This document shows, one piece after another, positions 1 to 6,457 of a stretch of DNA of 7,059 nucleotides. Numbering within the stretch: position 1 is the first letter of the stretch; every line of letters starts with the position of its first letter. Position numbers and translations under genes: made by a program. Below the pieces are notes generated by a model, which saw only the letters and a program-made list of their open reading frames with translations, did not search any database and was not told where the DNA came from. Source of the stretch: JBOGIG01 sp050742455 (lineage in GTDB: Bacteria; Actinomycetota; Acidimicrobiia; Acidimicrobiales; JBOGIG01); the NCBI GenBank assembly GCA_050742455.1, contig JBOGIG010000043.1:1-7059 (forward strand). Direction: 5' to 3'.

Positions 1-444
1 GGCGTGGACTATTGCGGATATGCCTCGGACTTCGGCACCACCTGGCTGGTGGGAGACCGGCCCCGTCCCAACCGGGAGCAACTGCGCCAGTACGAGCGCT
101 GGAAGCAGGTGGTGGCAGCCACCCTGGCCGTCACCCACGCCGGGGCCACCGCATCGGAGCTCACCGCGGCGGCCATCGAGGCCAATGAGGGCCGGGTTCC
201 GTGGCTGGAGCAGTTCTACCTGATTCACGGCATCGGCATCGCCAGTGCCGAGATGCCCCTCATCGGCTCCAACCTGGGGCCTGATTTCGATGCCAACATC
301 ACCCTGGCCACGGGCATGGTCATGGTCCTGGAGCCCGTCATCTGGCAAGAAGGCCACGCCGGGTACCGGTTTGAGGAGATAGTGGCCGTGACCGAGGACG
401 GCTACCTGCCCCTGAGCAACTACCCCAACACCCCGTTTCCATGA
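1..444 (+). CDS. M24-family metallopeptidase (Xaa-Pro aminopeptidase-like), C-terminal part
   Basis: This is the last 147 codons of a gene that enters from the left edge; the true start is outside the window. The protein has the C-terminal catalytic pita-bread fold of M24 peptidases, which use two metal ions to cleave N-terminal or X-Pro peptide bonds. Counting the first codon as 1, four of the five metal ligands are visible: Asp10 in a GYASD motif, His76 in HGIGI, Glu111 in VLEPV and Glu125 in RFEE followed by VTEDG. The remaining Asp normally lies 11 residues before Asp10, just upstream of the window. The chain ends shortly after the last ligand, as is normal for the family. No signal peptide or membrane segment is seen in this part. 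The stop overlaps the next gene's start (ATGA). The family call is strong. The substrate cannot be told: aminopeptidase P, prolidase and ectoine- or creatine-type hydrolases share this fold. Confidence 0.88.
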   Translation, partial: GVDYCGYASDFGTTWLVGDRPRPNREQLRQYERWKQVVAATLAVTHAGATASELTAAAIEANEGRVPWLEQFYLIHGIGIASAEMPLIGSNLGPDFDANITLATGMVMVLEPVIWQEGHAGYRFEEIVAVTEDGYLPLSNYPNTPFP

Positions 445-1631
445 CCTCGACCACGAGGCCGAGCCCCGATCCGGAGGCAGGATCAATCGACCTCGACAGG
501 TTGCGTTCGGACCGCCGGGCGCGATGCCTGCACGAGATGAAAGTCGACGGGCTCGATGCCGTGTTGCTCGGCGACGAGGCCAACGCCCGCTACGCATCAG
601 GAGCCCGGCGCCTGTGGTTGGCCGGGACACGACCGTTCGTGCCCTCGTGCGTGGTGATGGCCGATACGGGCGGAATCCACCTGATGACAACGTCGGACGA
701 TGGAGTGCCCGAGGACATTCCCCGCCCCAACTTATTCGGCGCCCCGTGGAACCCTGCCGGCTTCACTACCGCCCTGCGGGCCATCCCCGGTCTGGGGAGG
801 GCCGGGCGGATCGGGATCGACGGCATGACACCAACCATGGCCACGCTGCTGGCGAGGGCCCTGCCCTCGGCCGAGGTAGTCGATGCCGGACCGGCCCTGG
901 CTCGAGCCAGGAGAATCAAGACGCCCGACGAGCTGGTCTGCCTCGGGGTTGCCCTGGCCGCGGCCGAAGGGGCGCTGGCCCACGCCCTGGCCCACCTGCG
1001 CCCGGGGGTAACCGAGCAGGCACTTTATGGTCACTTCGCCCAGGGTCTGGGTGACTACGGACTGACCATTCCGTCGGTTCAGGCTGGATTCTGCGTGACG
1101 CCACGCCACGGCGCCGACCCGGCTCCGGGGCCCAGAAGGATGAGCGCCAACCGTGTCGTCAATGCCACCGACCTGGTGAGCTGTGACGTCGGGGTCTACT
1201 ACCAGGGCTACGAAGGCACCCTGGCCCGGACCTGGCCCTGCGAAGGGGCAGACGGCGGCGAGCTGTCCGACCCCCAGCGGTCCTTGCACCACCGGTGGAC
1301 CGAGGCCTTCAATGCCGCCTTGTCTGCCTGCCAACCGGGGCGGGCCGCCGGCGACGTGCTCGATGCCTACCGTCAATCAGGCGAACCCCTTCCAGCTATG
1401 CCGGTCCTCACCGGTCTGGGGCTCGGCGTGGAGACGCCGGTGGTAGGACAGGGGATCCCGCCCGACGCCGGAGCATCCTCGATCCTGGAAGCCGGGATGG
1501 TCATAACCCTCGGGGCCTACGTCCACGAGGAAGGGGTGGGCGGCTACCTGGGCCGGGAGGCGGTAGTCATACGAGACGATGGTCCCCATCTCCTGACCAG
1601 GCACTCCTACGGCCCCCTGGCCAGGCCCTGA
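441..1631 (+). CDS. M24-fold protein lacking most metal ligands (probable pseudo-peptidase)
   Basis: This 396-residue protein has the full M24/creatinase layout: an N-terminal creatinase-like domain (about 15-155) and a C-terminal pita-bread domain (about 163-390). The usual landmarks are there, such as RIKTPDEL near 158-165, SCDVGVYYQGYEG at 247-259, GLGLGVETP at 325-333 and GMVITLGAY at 352-360. Asp249 matches the first metal ligand. The other four positions are changed: Thr260 for the second Asp, Thr324 for His, Gly358 for the first Glu and Arg372 for the second Glu. It is therefore unlikely to be a normal two-metal peptidase. Known metal-free or non-catalytic members of the fold include creatinase and eukaryotic Spt16. 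The creatinase catalytic glutamate equivalent also seems absent. The start overlaps the upstream stop (ATGA) and has no clear Shine-Dalgarno sequence, which suggests translational coupling. A partner or regulator of the upstream M24 protein is the favoured inference. Confidence 0.85.
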   Translation: MTSTTRPSPDPEAGSIDLDRLRSDRRARCLHEMKVDGLDAVLLGDEANARYASGARRLWLAGTRPFVPSCVVMADTGGIHLMTTSDDGVPEDIPRPNLFGAPWNPAGFTTALRAIPGLGRAGRIGIDGMTPTMATLLARALPSAEVVDAGPALARARRIKTPDELVCLGVALAAAEGALAHALAHLRPGVTEQALYGHFAQGLGDYGLTIPSVQAGFCVTPRHGADPAPGPRRMSANRVVNATDLVSCDVGVYYQGYEGTLARTWPCEGADGGELSDPQRSLHHRWTEAFNAALSACQPGRAAGDVLDAYRQSGEPLPAMPVLTGLGLGVETPVVGQGIPPDAGASSILEAGMVITLGAYVHEEGVGGYLGREAVVIRDDGPHLLTRHSYGPLARP

Positions 1632-1643
1632 ACCGGACAGGGC
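1625..1643 (+). other. Small GC-rich hairpin across the M24 stop codon
   Basis: GCCCTG (1625-1630) and CAGGGC (1638-1643) are perfect inverted repeats around the 7-base loop AACCGGA, and the TGA stop at 1629-1631 lies partly in the stem. No T-run follows, so this is not a classical intrinsic terminator. It could be a transcript-end structure or chance in GC-rich DNA. Confidence 0.3.
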
Positions 1644-1697
1644 ACCCATGGCGGGCAAGGTCCCGCTCCGGGCAACCGTCCATGGCAAAACCTGGCC
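1629..1697 (+). repeat. Diverged direct repeat, copy 1
   Basis: This 69-base stretch aligns without gaps to 2639-2707 in the same orientation, with 56 identical positions by hand count. Shared blocks include TGAACCGGAC, GGCAAG and TCCCGCTCC. It begins exactly at the stop codon of the M24-fold gene and runs into non-coding DNA. The mismatches do not show a clear third-position bias, so it looks more like an old non-coding or pseudogenised repeat than a conserved peptide. The element family is not recognised. Confidence 0.55.
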
Positions 1698-1814
1698 GCC
1701 AACGGCCTGATCCGCCGCTACATGGGCAAGGGAACCAACCTGGCTGTCTTCGGTCCTGCCGATCTGCGAGCTATCGAGGGATCGCATCAACACCATGCCC
1801 GCCGCAGCCTCCCC

Positions 1815-1841
1815 TGGTCAACCGCCCACGCTGTCTATACT
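1815..1841 (+). promoter_or_regulatory. Possible promoter for the repeat protein gene
   Basis: TATACT at 1836-1841 is close to a -10 hexamer. TGGTCA at 1815-1820 matches TTGACA at four of six positions, but the 15-base spacing is short. The site lies about 80 bases before the ATG at 1922. The -10 match is reasonable for a high-GC genome; the -35 is weak. Confidence 0.3.
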
Positions 1842-1908
1842 GAAACCGCCGCGATAACCGGTTGAACTCGCCCATTCCTGCCATGAACGGAGAGCGAGAT
1901 CAGCATCC

Positions 1909-1916
1909 GGAGGAGG
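1909..1916 (+). promoter_or_regulatory. Strong Shine-Dalgarno sequence that fixes the start at 1922
   Basis: GGAGGAGG ends five bases before ATG 1922-1924. An in-frame TTG at 1862 and ATG at 1883 lie upstream but have no comparable ribosome binding site, so ATG 1922 is the best start. Confidence 0.75.
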
Positions 1917-1921
1917 ACGGG

Positions 1922-2320
1922 ATGGCAAGCTTTCGTACTCTGCTTAGGGCCAAAGTCGCTGTGATTGTCACCATAGGGATGGTCACGGTACTGGCCACAA
2001 TGGGCATCGTGTGGTTGGTGAATGTCGGCAGCGGTGCCACGCAACCCATGAGAGCACAATTGATGGGACTGAACGGGTTGCAGGACTCGGCTGTGGACAG
2101 CATGGCTGTAACCATGGGTGGTGAACTGACAATGGCTCAGCGGGCTGCCGAAGTGACAAATGCCAGGCAGGCGGCTCTGCGGGCTGCCGAAGTGACAAAT
2201 GCCAGGCAGGCGGCTCTGAGGGCTGCCGAAGTGACAAATGCCAGGCAGGCGGCTCTGAGGGCTGCCGAAGTGACAAATGCCAGGCAGGCTGGGCCAGCGC
2301 CAGTCATCACCGCGCAGTAG
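1922..2320 (+). CDS. Short membrane-anchored protein with 13-residue tandem repeats
   Basis: This 132-residue protein is not assigned to a family. Residues 12-34 form one hydrophobic segment after a short basic N-terminus (RTLLRAK), which suggests a signal anchor with the rest outside the membrane. Residues 35-73 are mildly polar and probably helical. Residues 74-123 are 3.8 copies of RAAEVTNARQAAL, a helix-forming Ala/Arg/Glu/Gln-rich repeat, followed by a short tail ending PVITAQ. The N-terminal anchor plus helical region resembles the start of a methyl-accepting chemotaxis protein (four-helix-bundle sensor), but no HAMP or signalling domain follows, so it may be a truncated receptor gene or an independent small protein. 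The strong ribosome binding site favours real translation. Codons such as ACT, CTT, ATA, ACA and AAT are more frequent here than in the neighbouring genes, which hints at a different origin. No operon partner: it is isolated by about 290 bases upstream and 570 downstream. Confidence 0.6.
   Translation: MASFRTLLRAKVAVIVTIGMVTVLATMGIVWLVNVGSGATQPMRAQLMGLNGLQDSAVDSMAVTMGGELTMAQRAAEVTNARQAALRAAEVTNARQAALRAAEVTNARQAALRAAEVTNARQAGPAPVITAQ
2141..2289 (+). repeat. In-frame 39-bp tandem repeat array (3.8 units)
   Basis: The units lie at 2141-2179, 2180-2218, 2219-2257 and 2258-2289; the last is cut after 32 bases. The only difference within the repeated part is the first base: C in units 1-2 and A in units 3-4. 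This swaps the synonymous Arg codons CGG and AGG. Because 39 is divisible by three, the array adds 13 residues per unit without shifting the frame. Such uniformity points to recent expansion by slippage or unequal recombination (VNTR-like). Confidence 0.97.
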
Positions 2321-2638
2321 CAGCGCACAGGACAGCTGGACCGTGGTAGCCGATGCCGTGCCGACGCTGTCCGTTGACGATCCGAGCGAAGTGATCGGCG
2401 TGGTCTGGCGCGACCGGTTCCCCATGGAGGATCTTTTTTCAAGACCTTTCCTTTGGCGACGTGTGCTCGCTCCTTGACGGCTCAGCTAGCGATGGCAGAA
2501 GGTGCCTGGAGGGGAAGGTCGCCCCGTTCGCCTGCGCCGTGAGCGCCTGGCCTCGATTGTCCCGTGAGGACGTTCTTGGGGCCTTCCCCCGCCTATTTGA
2601 CCCGGCGGCGTGTTCGAACTTCAGGGGCCATGGTCCAC

Positions 2639-2707
2639 TGAACCGGACGGGGCGACCAAGGCCGGCAAGTTCCCGCTCCAGGCCAACATCCACGGCCAAA
2701 CCCGGCC
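2639..2707 (+). repeat. Diverged direct repeat, copy 2
   Basis: This copy aligns without gaps to 1629-1697 (13 mismatches in 69). The two copies are about 1010 bases apart in direct orientation and bracket the repeat protein gene. Similarity fades on both sides: upstream only a weak GGCC-rich resemblance remains, and downstream none is seen. Confidence 0.55.
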
Positions 2708-2791
2708 CACAATCCAAGTGGCACAGCCCTCTCACGGGCGGCCGAACCGGGCGATGTACGTTGGGACTGTGCCGCGCCCTGCCACGCCCGT

Positions 2792-2823
2792 CAAAGCTTC
2801 GAGTGCTTTGTTGTCGCAGCGAC
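2792..2823 (+). promoter_or_regulatory. Hairpin plus short palindrome upstream of the helicase
   Basis: CAAAGC (2792-2797) and GCTTTG (2805-2810) form a perfect 6-bp stem with a 7-base loop. Three bases further on, GTCGCAGCGAC (2813-2823) is a perfect 5-bp inverted repeat around one central A. The pair sits 65-95 bases before the helicase start, in the place expected for an operator or leader structure. No regulator gene is visible, and chance cannot be excluded. Confidence 0.3.
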
Positions 2824-2887
2824 CTGCCACGATGGACCTGATGCCGGTATCGCCTGCCAGCCAGCCCGAACGCCAGGTTGAAAAGGT

Positions 2888-5800
2888 GTGAGCGCGCGCT
2901 TGGAGGACCTCGACGCTGGCGTAGTGGTGGCCGGCGTCTTGCCAGTCAAGGACGTGACGGTGGTGGCACTGACCTGGCACGGTGAGGGGGCGGTTACCCT
3001 TACCTACCGCGATCAGGACGGCCGGGTCGGCGAGCGCCTGCTGTACCGCTCCGACGAGCAGACGCTTTCGCTTGAGGGCGCCACCGCCCGTTGGGGTTTC
3101 CAAGCCGATGGCGAGCTGTTCGCCCTGGTGTCCGAGGCGCGACGCATCCGCCTGGCTCATCTGTTCGACCCTCTGCTCGCCGTTCACCTCTCCTTGATCG
3201 AGCCGTTACCCCATCAGATCCGCGCGGTCTACGGCGAGCTGCTTCCACGCCAACCACTGCGCTTCGTGCTGGCCGACGACCCCGGGGCGGGCAAGACGAT
3301 CATGGCCGGGCTCTATATCAAGGAGCTACTCCTTCGCTCCGACGTGGCCCGCTGTCTGGTGGTGGCCCCGGGGGGCCTGGTCGCCCAGTGGCAAGACGAG
3401 CTGGCCGAGAAGTTCTCCCTCGACTTCGACATATTGACTCGCGATGCCATCGAGGCGAGCCGCACCGGCAACCCGCTCGCCGACAACAACCTCGTCATCG
3501 CCCGCCTTGATCACCTGGCCCGGAACGACGACCTCCAAGCCCGCCTGGCCGCAACCGAGTGGGACCTCGTCGTGGTCGACGAGGCGCACCGGATGTCGGC
3601 CCACTACGAGGGCGACGAGGTACGCCAGACCCACCGGTATCGCCTCGGGCGGCTGCTTTCGGGTACCACCCGGCACCTGTTGCTTCTCACGGCCACCCCC
3701 CACGCCGGCAAGGACGAGGACTTCCAGCTCTTCCTGGCCCTATTGGACCAGGACCGCTTCGAGGGCAGACGGCGCTCGGCCTCGGGTGAGATCGACACCT
3801 CGGACCTGATGCGCCGGATGGTCAAAGAGAAGCTCCTGCGCTTCGACGGCAGGCCGCTGTTCCCCGAGCGGCGGGCCTACACCGTTGCCTTCCAGCTCTC
3901 TGCAGGCGAGCGTACCCTTTACGACTCGGTGACCGAGTACGTGATCGAGGAGATGAACCGGGCCGAGCGGCTCACCTCGGGCCGGCGCAACGTCGTCGGC
4001 TTCGCCTTGACCGTCCTTCAGCGCCGCCTCGCCTCCTCCCCCGAGGCCATCTCCGAGTCCCTGGCCCGGCGCCGCAAGCGCCTCGAGGAACGCCTCGGCG
4101 ATCTCCAGGCCTCACTGACGGGAGCGGGCCAAGAGACTGAGGCCGACGCGATGATGGCTCATCTCGACCTCGACGCTTCTCTTATCGACGAGGACCTCGC
4201 CACGGACGACTTCGATGCCGCTGAGCTCGAGGAGGTCGAAGAGCGCCTCGTCGATGAGGCGTCGGCGGCTGCGACCATCTTTGAGCTCGAAGCCGAGGTA
4301 GCCACGGTGTCTCGCCTGGAGCGCATGGCCAAGGACGTGCTCGCCTCGGGCGCCGACCGCAAGTGGACGGAACTGGCCGGCCTGCTGGCCGAAGGACCCG
4401 AGATGTTCGAGGAATCCGGCGCCCGGCGAAAGCTGCTGATCTTCACCGAGCACCGCTCCACGCTCAACTACCTGGTCCGGCGCCTCCAAAGCTTCCTCGG
4501 ACGCCCCGAGGCAGTGGTGGCCATCCACGGCGGGATGCGCCGCGACCAACGCCGATTTGCTCAGGACGCCTTCACCCAGGATCCGGACTGTGTGATCCTG
4601 GTCGCCACTGACGCCGCCGGTGAGGGCATCAACCTGCAACGGGCCCATCTGGTCGTGAATTACGACCTGCCGTGGAACCCGAACCGCATCGAGCAGCGCT
4701 TTGGCCGGGTGCACCGCATCGGCCAGGAGCATGTCTGTCACATGTGGAACCTGGTGGCCGCCGACACTCGCGAGGGCCAGGTGTACCAACTGTTGCTACA
4801 CAAGCTCGACCAGCAGCGCCAAGCCCTCGGCGGCCAGGTTTTCGACGTGCTCGGCCGGGCCATGTCGGGCCGCACCCTACGCGACCTGCTCATCGAAGCC
4901 ATCCGCTACGGCGAGCGTCCCGATGTCAGAGCGCGGCTGGTGAAAGTGATCGACGCCCATGTGGGCGATGGCATCGGGGAGCTGATCGCAGCCGAGGCTC
5001 TCGCCTCCGAAGTGCTCTCCGACACCGACGTCATCGGATTGCGCATGCTTATGGAGGAAGCCGCGGCACGGCGGCTTCAGCCCCACTACATCCACGCCTT
5101 CTTCGAGCAGGGCCTTGCCCTGCTCGGCGGACGACTCGTCGAACGGGAGCCCGAACGCTACGAGGTGACCCACGTGCCCGCGGACGTGCGGGCCCGCACG
5201 GTCCGGTCGGGCAAACCGGCGCTGCGCCGCTACGAGCGGATCTGCTTCGACAAGACCCTCGTCCACCTACCTGGACACCCTCCAGCGGAATTGGTGGCGC
5301 CCGGACATCCACTCCTCGACGCCGTGGTGGCCTCGGTCATCGAACGCCACGGCTCCCTCCTCGGAGACGGCGCCGTCCTCGTCGACGACGCCGACCCGTC
5401 CGAGGAGCCACGGGTGCTGTGCTACCTGGAGCACACAATCACCGACGCCCGCCCAGGCGCGGCCGGAACCGAGCACGTCGTCTCCCGGCGCTTCGAGTTC
5501 GTGAGCGTCGACCGCCATGGACAAAGCACCCCCGGAGGTTACGCGCCCTACCTCGACTACCGCCCCGCAACTCCTGATGAGATGCTGGCCTGCAAACCAG
5601 TGCTCGCCGAGGATTGGCTCGCCGCGCCAGACCTCGAACCCCGGGCCATCGACTACGGCATCGAGCACGTCGTCCCCGACCATCTCAGCGAAGTAACCGC
5701 CCGCACCGAAGAGCGCGTCGCGCGCACCATCTCGGCGGTGCAGGCCCGCCTGACCCGCGAGATCAACTATTGGGACCAGCGAGCCGCCGTCCTGGCCGAG

Positions 5801-6430
5801 CAGGCCGCCGCCGGTCGCCAACCGAAAATGAACCCCAAGCGTGCCCAGGCCCGTGCCGAGGAACTCTTCGGCCGCCGGGAGCGACGTTTGGCCGAGCTCG
5901 AGGAAGAACGCCAGCTCCGGGCCCTGCCTCCGGTCCTCGTCGGTGCTGCGCTCGTCGTGCCCGCCGGGATGCTCGCCGCTCTCGGTCACTTAGAGGTCGC
6001 CACCACGAGCCAATTTACCCAGGAGACCAGCCAATTTGCCCGGGAGACCAAGGTGGTCGAAGAGCGAGCCATGCGGGCCGTTCTCGACGAAGAGGCCCGG
6101 CTCGGACGTCACGCCGAGGCGATGGCGCACAACAACCCGGGCTTCGACATCCGATCCATCGACGGCGAAGGCCACCTGCTCTTCATCGAGGTGAAAGGGC
6201 GAATCGAAGGCGCTACGACGGTAACCGTCACCCGCAACGAGATCCTCACCGGACTGAACGCCGCGGATCGATACATACTCGCCCTGGTCGAGGTCCGCTT
6301 CGACGGGACGAACGAGGTCCGCTATCTGCGCGACCCGTTTGCCGGCAAGTCCCGCCAGTTGCACTTCGCCGAGCGATCCACCACGTTCGATTGGGACAAG
6401 CTCTGGCATGCCGCGGGGACACCAGCGTGA
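2888..6430 (+). CDS. SNF2-like helicase with C-terminal DUF3883 (PD-(D/E)XK-like) domain, defence-associated
   Basis: This 1180-residue cytoplasmic DNA helicase/translocase probably acts in an anti-phage system. RecA lobe 1 (about 105-290) has motif I DPGAGKT (131-137), Ia VVAPGGLVAQW (158-168), motif II DEAH (231-234) and motif III TATPH (268-272). Lobe 2 (about 510-625) has LLIFTEHRS (516-524), motif V ATDAAGEGIN (573-582) and motif VI QRFGRVHRIGQ (603-613). Between the lobes is a charged, probably coiled-coil insertion (about 390-480), acidic over roughly 430-455. A second helical, charged stretch lies at 935-1010. Near the C-terminus, GFDIRS (Asp1087) followed by IEVKG (Glu1101, Lys1103) matches the DUF3883/NOV_C type of PD-(D/E)XK-like fold. 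The GTG start is chosen because RLEDLDAG resembles the usual N-terminus of this helicase family. The purine-rich AAAAGG upstream is only one base away, so initiation may be weak or coupled. The next gene starts 27 bases downstream, suggesting an operon. DrmD of class 1 DISARM is a related helicase; whether this is a true DrmD is open. Confidence 0.92.
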   Translation: MSARLEDLDAGVVVAGVLPVKDVTVVALTWHGEGAVTLTYRDQDGRVGERLLYRSDEQTLSLEGATARWGFQADGELFALVSEARRIRLAHLFDPLLAVHLSLIEPLPHQIRAVYGELLPRQPLRFVLADDPGAGKTIMAGLYIKELLLRSDVARCLVVAPGGLVAQWQDELAEKFSLDFDILTRDAIEASRTGNPLADNNLVIARLDHLARNDDLQARLAATEWDLVVVDEAHRMSAHYEGDEVRQTHRYRLGRLLSGTTRHLLLLTATPHAGKDEDFQLFLALLDQDRFEGRRRSASGEIDTSDLMRRMVKEKLLRFDGRPLFPERRAYTVAFQLSAGERTLYDSVTEYVIEEMNRAERLTSGRRNVVGFALTVLQRRLASSPEAISESLARRRKRLEERLGDLQASLTGAGQETEADAMMAHLDLDASLIDEDLATDDFDAAELEEVEERLVDEASAAATIFELEAEVATVSRLERMAKDVLASGADRKWTELAGLLAEGPEMFEESGARRKLLIFTEHRSTLNYLVRRLQSFLGRPEAVVAIHGGMRRDQRRFAQDAFTQDPDCVILVATDAAGEGINLQRAHLVVNYDLPWNPNRIEQRFGRVHRIGQEHVCHMWNLVAADTREGQVYQLLLHKLDQQRQALGGQVFDVLGRAMSGRTLRDLLIEAIRYGERPDVRARLVKVIDAHVGDGIGELIAAEALASEVLSDTDVIGLRMLMEEAAARRLQPHYIHAFFEQGLALLGGRLVEREPERYEVTHVPADVRARTVRSGKPALRRYERICFDKTLVHLPGHPPAELVAPGHPLLDAVVASVIERHGSLLGDGAVLVDDADPSEEPRVLCYLEHTITDARPGAAGTEHVVSRRFEFVSVDRHGQSTPGGYAPYLDYRPATPDEMLACKPVLAEDWLAAPDLEPRAIDYGIEHVVPDHLSEVTARTEERVARTISAVQARLTREINYWDQRAAVLAEQAAAGRQPKMNPKRAQARAEELFGRRERRLAELEEERQLRALPPVLVGAALVVPAGMLAALGHLEVATTSQFTQETSQFARETKVVEERAMRAVLDEEARLGRHAEAMAHNNPGFDIRSIDGEGHLLFIEVKGRIEGATTVTVTRNEILTGLNAADRYILALVEVRFDGTNEVRYLRDPFAGKSRQLHFAERSTTFDWDKLWHAAGTPA
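6008..6049 (+). repeat. 21-bp tandem duplication inside the helicase gene
   Basis: Two adjacent 21-base units (6008-6028 and 6029-6049) differ at two positions and encode SQFTQET and SQFARET (residues 1041-1047 and 1048-1054). They lie in the linker just before the DUF3883 domain. The frame is kept, and the likely effect is a longer, flexible or helical linker. Confidence 0.85.
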
Positions 6431-6442
6431 CGACACGACGCC

Positions 6443-6447
6443 GGAGG
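6443..6447 (+). promoter_or_regulatory. Ribosome binding site of the DUF1156 methylase
   Basis: GGAGG lies ten bases before ATG 6458-6460 in the 27-base gap after the helicase stop. It supports this ATG as the start. Confidence 0.55.
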
Positions 6448-6457
6448 CGGTGCCGAT

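Larger units (their letters stand above)
1632..1921. other. Intergenic stretch between M24 gene and repeat protein gene
   Basis: This stretch holds most of direct-repeat copy 1 and a possible promoter near 1815-1841. A short open frame (ATG at 1722, stop at 1863-1865, 47 codons) has no good ribosome binding site and no recognisable product, so it is not called as a gene. The sequence reads like degraded former coding or mobile DNA. No RNA gene is seen. Confidence 0.5.
2321..2887. other. 567-base gene-poor region before the helicase
   Basis: No confident gene is seen on either strand. The region holds direct-repeat copy 2 and a hairpin/palindrome at 2792-2823. Two + strand open frames exist. 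The one at 2610-2891 (GTG start, 93 codons) overlaps the helicase start as GTGA, but it has no ribosome binding site and no recognisable domain. The one around 2461-2841 likewise looks random. A T-run at 2433-2438 lacks a proper preceding stem. The region may be degraded mobile or coding DNA and probably contains the promoter of the downstream operon, although no convincing -35/-10 pair stands out. Confidence 0.5.

Noticed and set aside
1722..1865. 47-codon open frame upstream of the repeat protein
   Set aside because: No ribosome binding site and no recognisable product; short open frames are common in GC-rich DNA.
2141..2289. CRISPR-like array
   Set aside because: The units are directly contiguous with no spacers, and they are coding.
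1835..2425. Long antisense open frame (196 codons) across the tandem repeats
   Set aside because: The 39-bp unit has no stop in several frames, so repetition automatically keeps them open; no ribosome binding site and no recognisable domain.
2423..2447. Intrinsic terminator at the T-run after the repeat gene
   Set aside because: The T-run lies in the loop of an imperfect hairpin (GGATCTT/AAGACC) rather than after a GC-rich stem.
2474..2503. TTGACG promoter -35 upstream of the helicase
   Set aside because: There is no acceptable -10 at a normal distance, and the site is about 400 bases from the helicase start.
2605..2625. tRNA T-loop-like GTTCGAAC
   Set aside because: The flanking bases do not form a T-arm stem, and no acceptor or anticodon arm can be drawn around it.
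4672..5577. 301-codon open frame inside the helicase gene
   Set aside because: It is an Arg/Pro-rich out-of-frame shadow of the helicase, typical of high-GC coding DNA.
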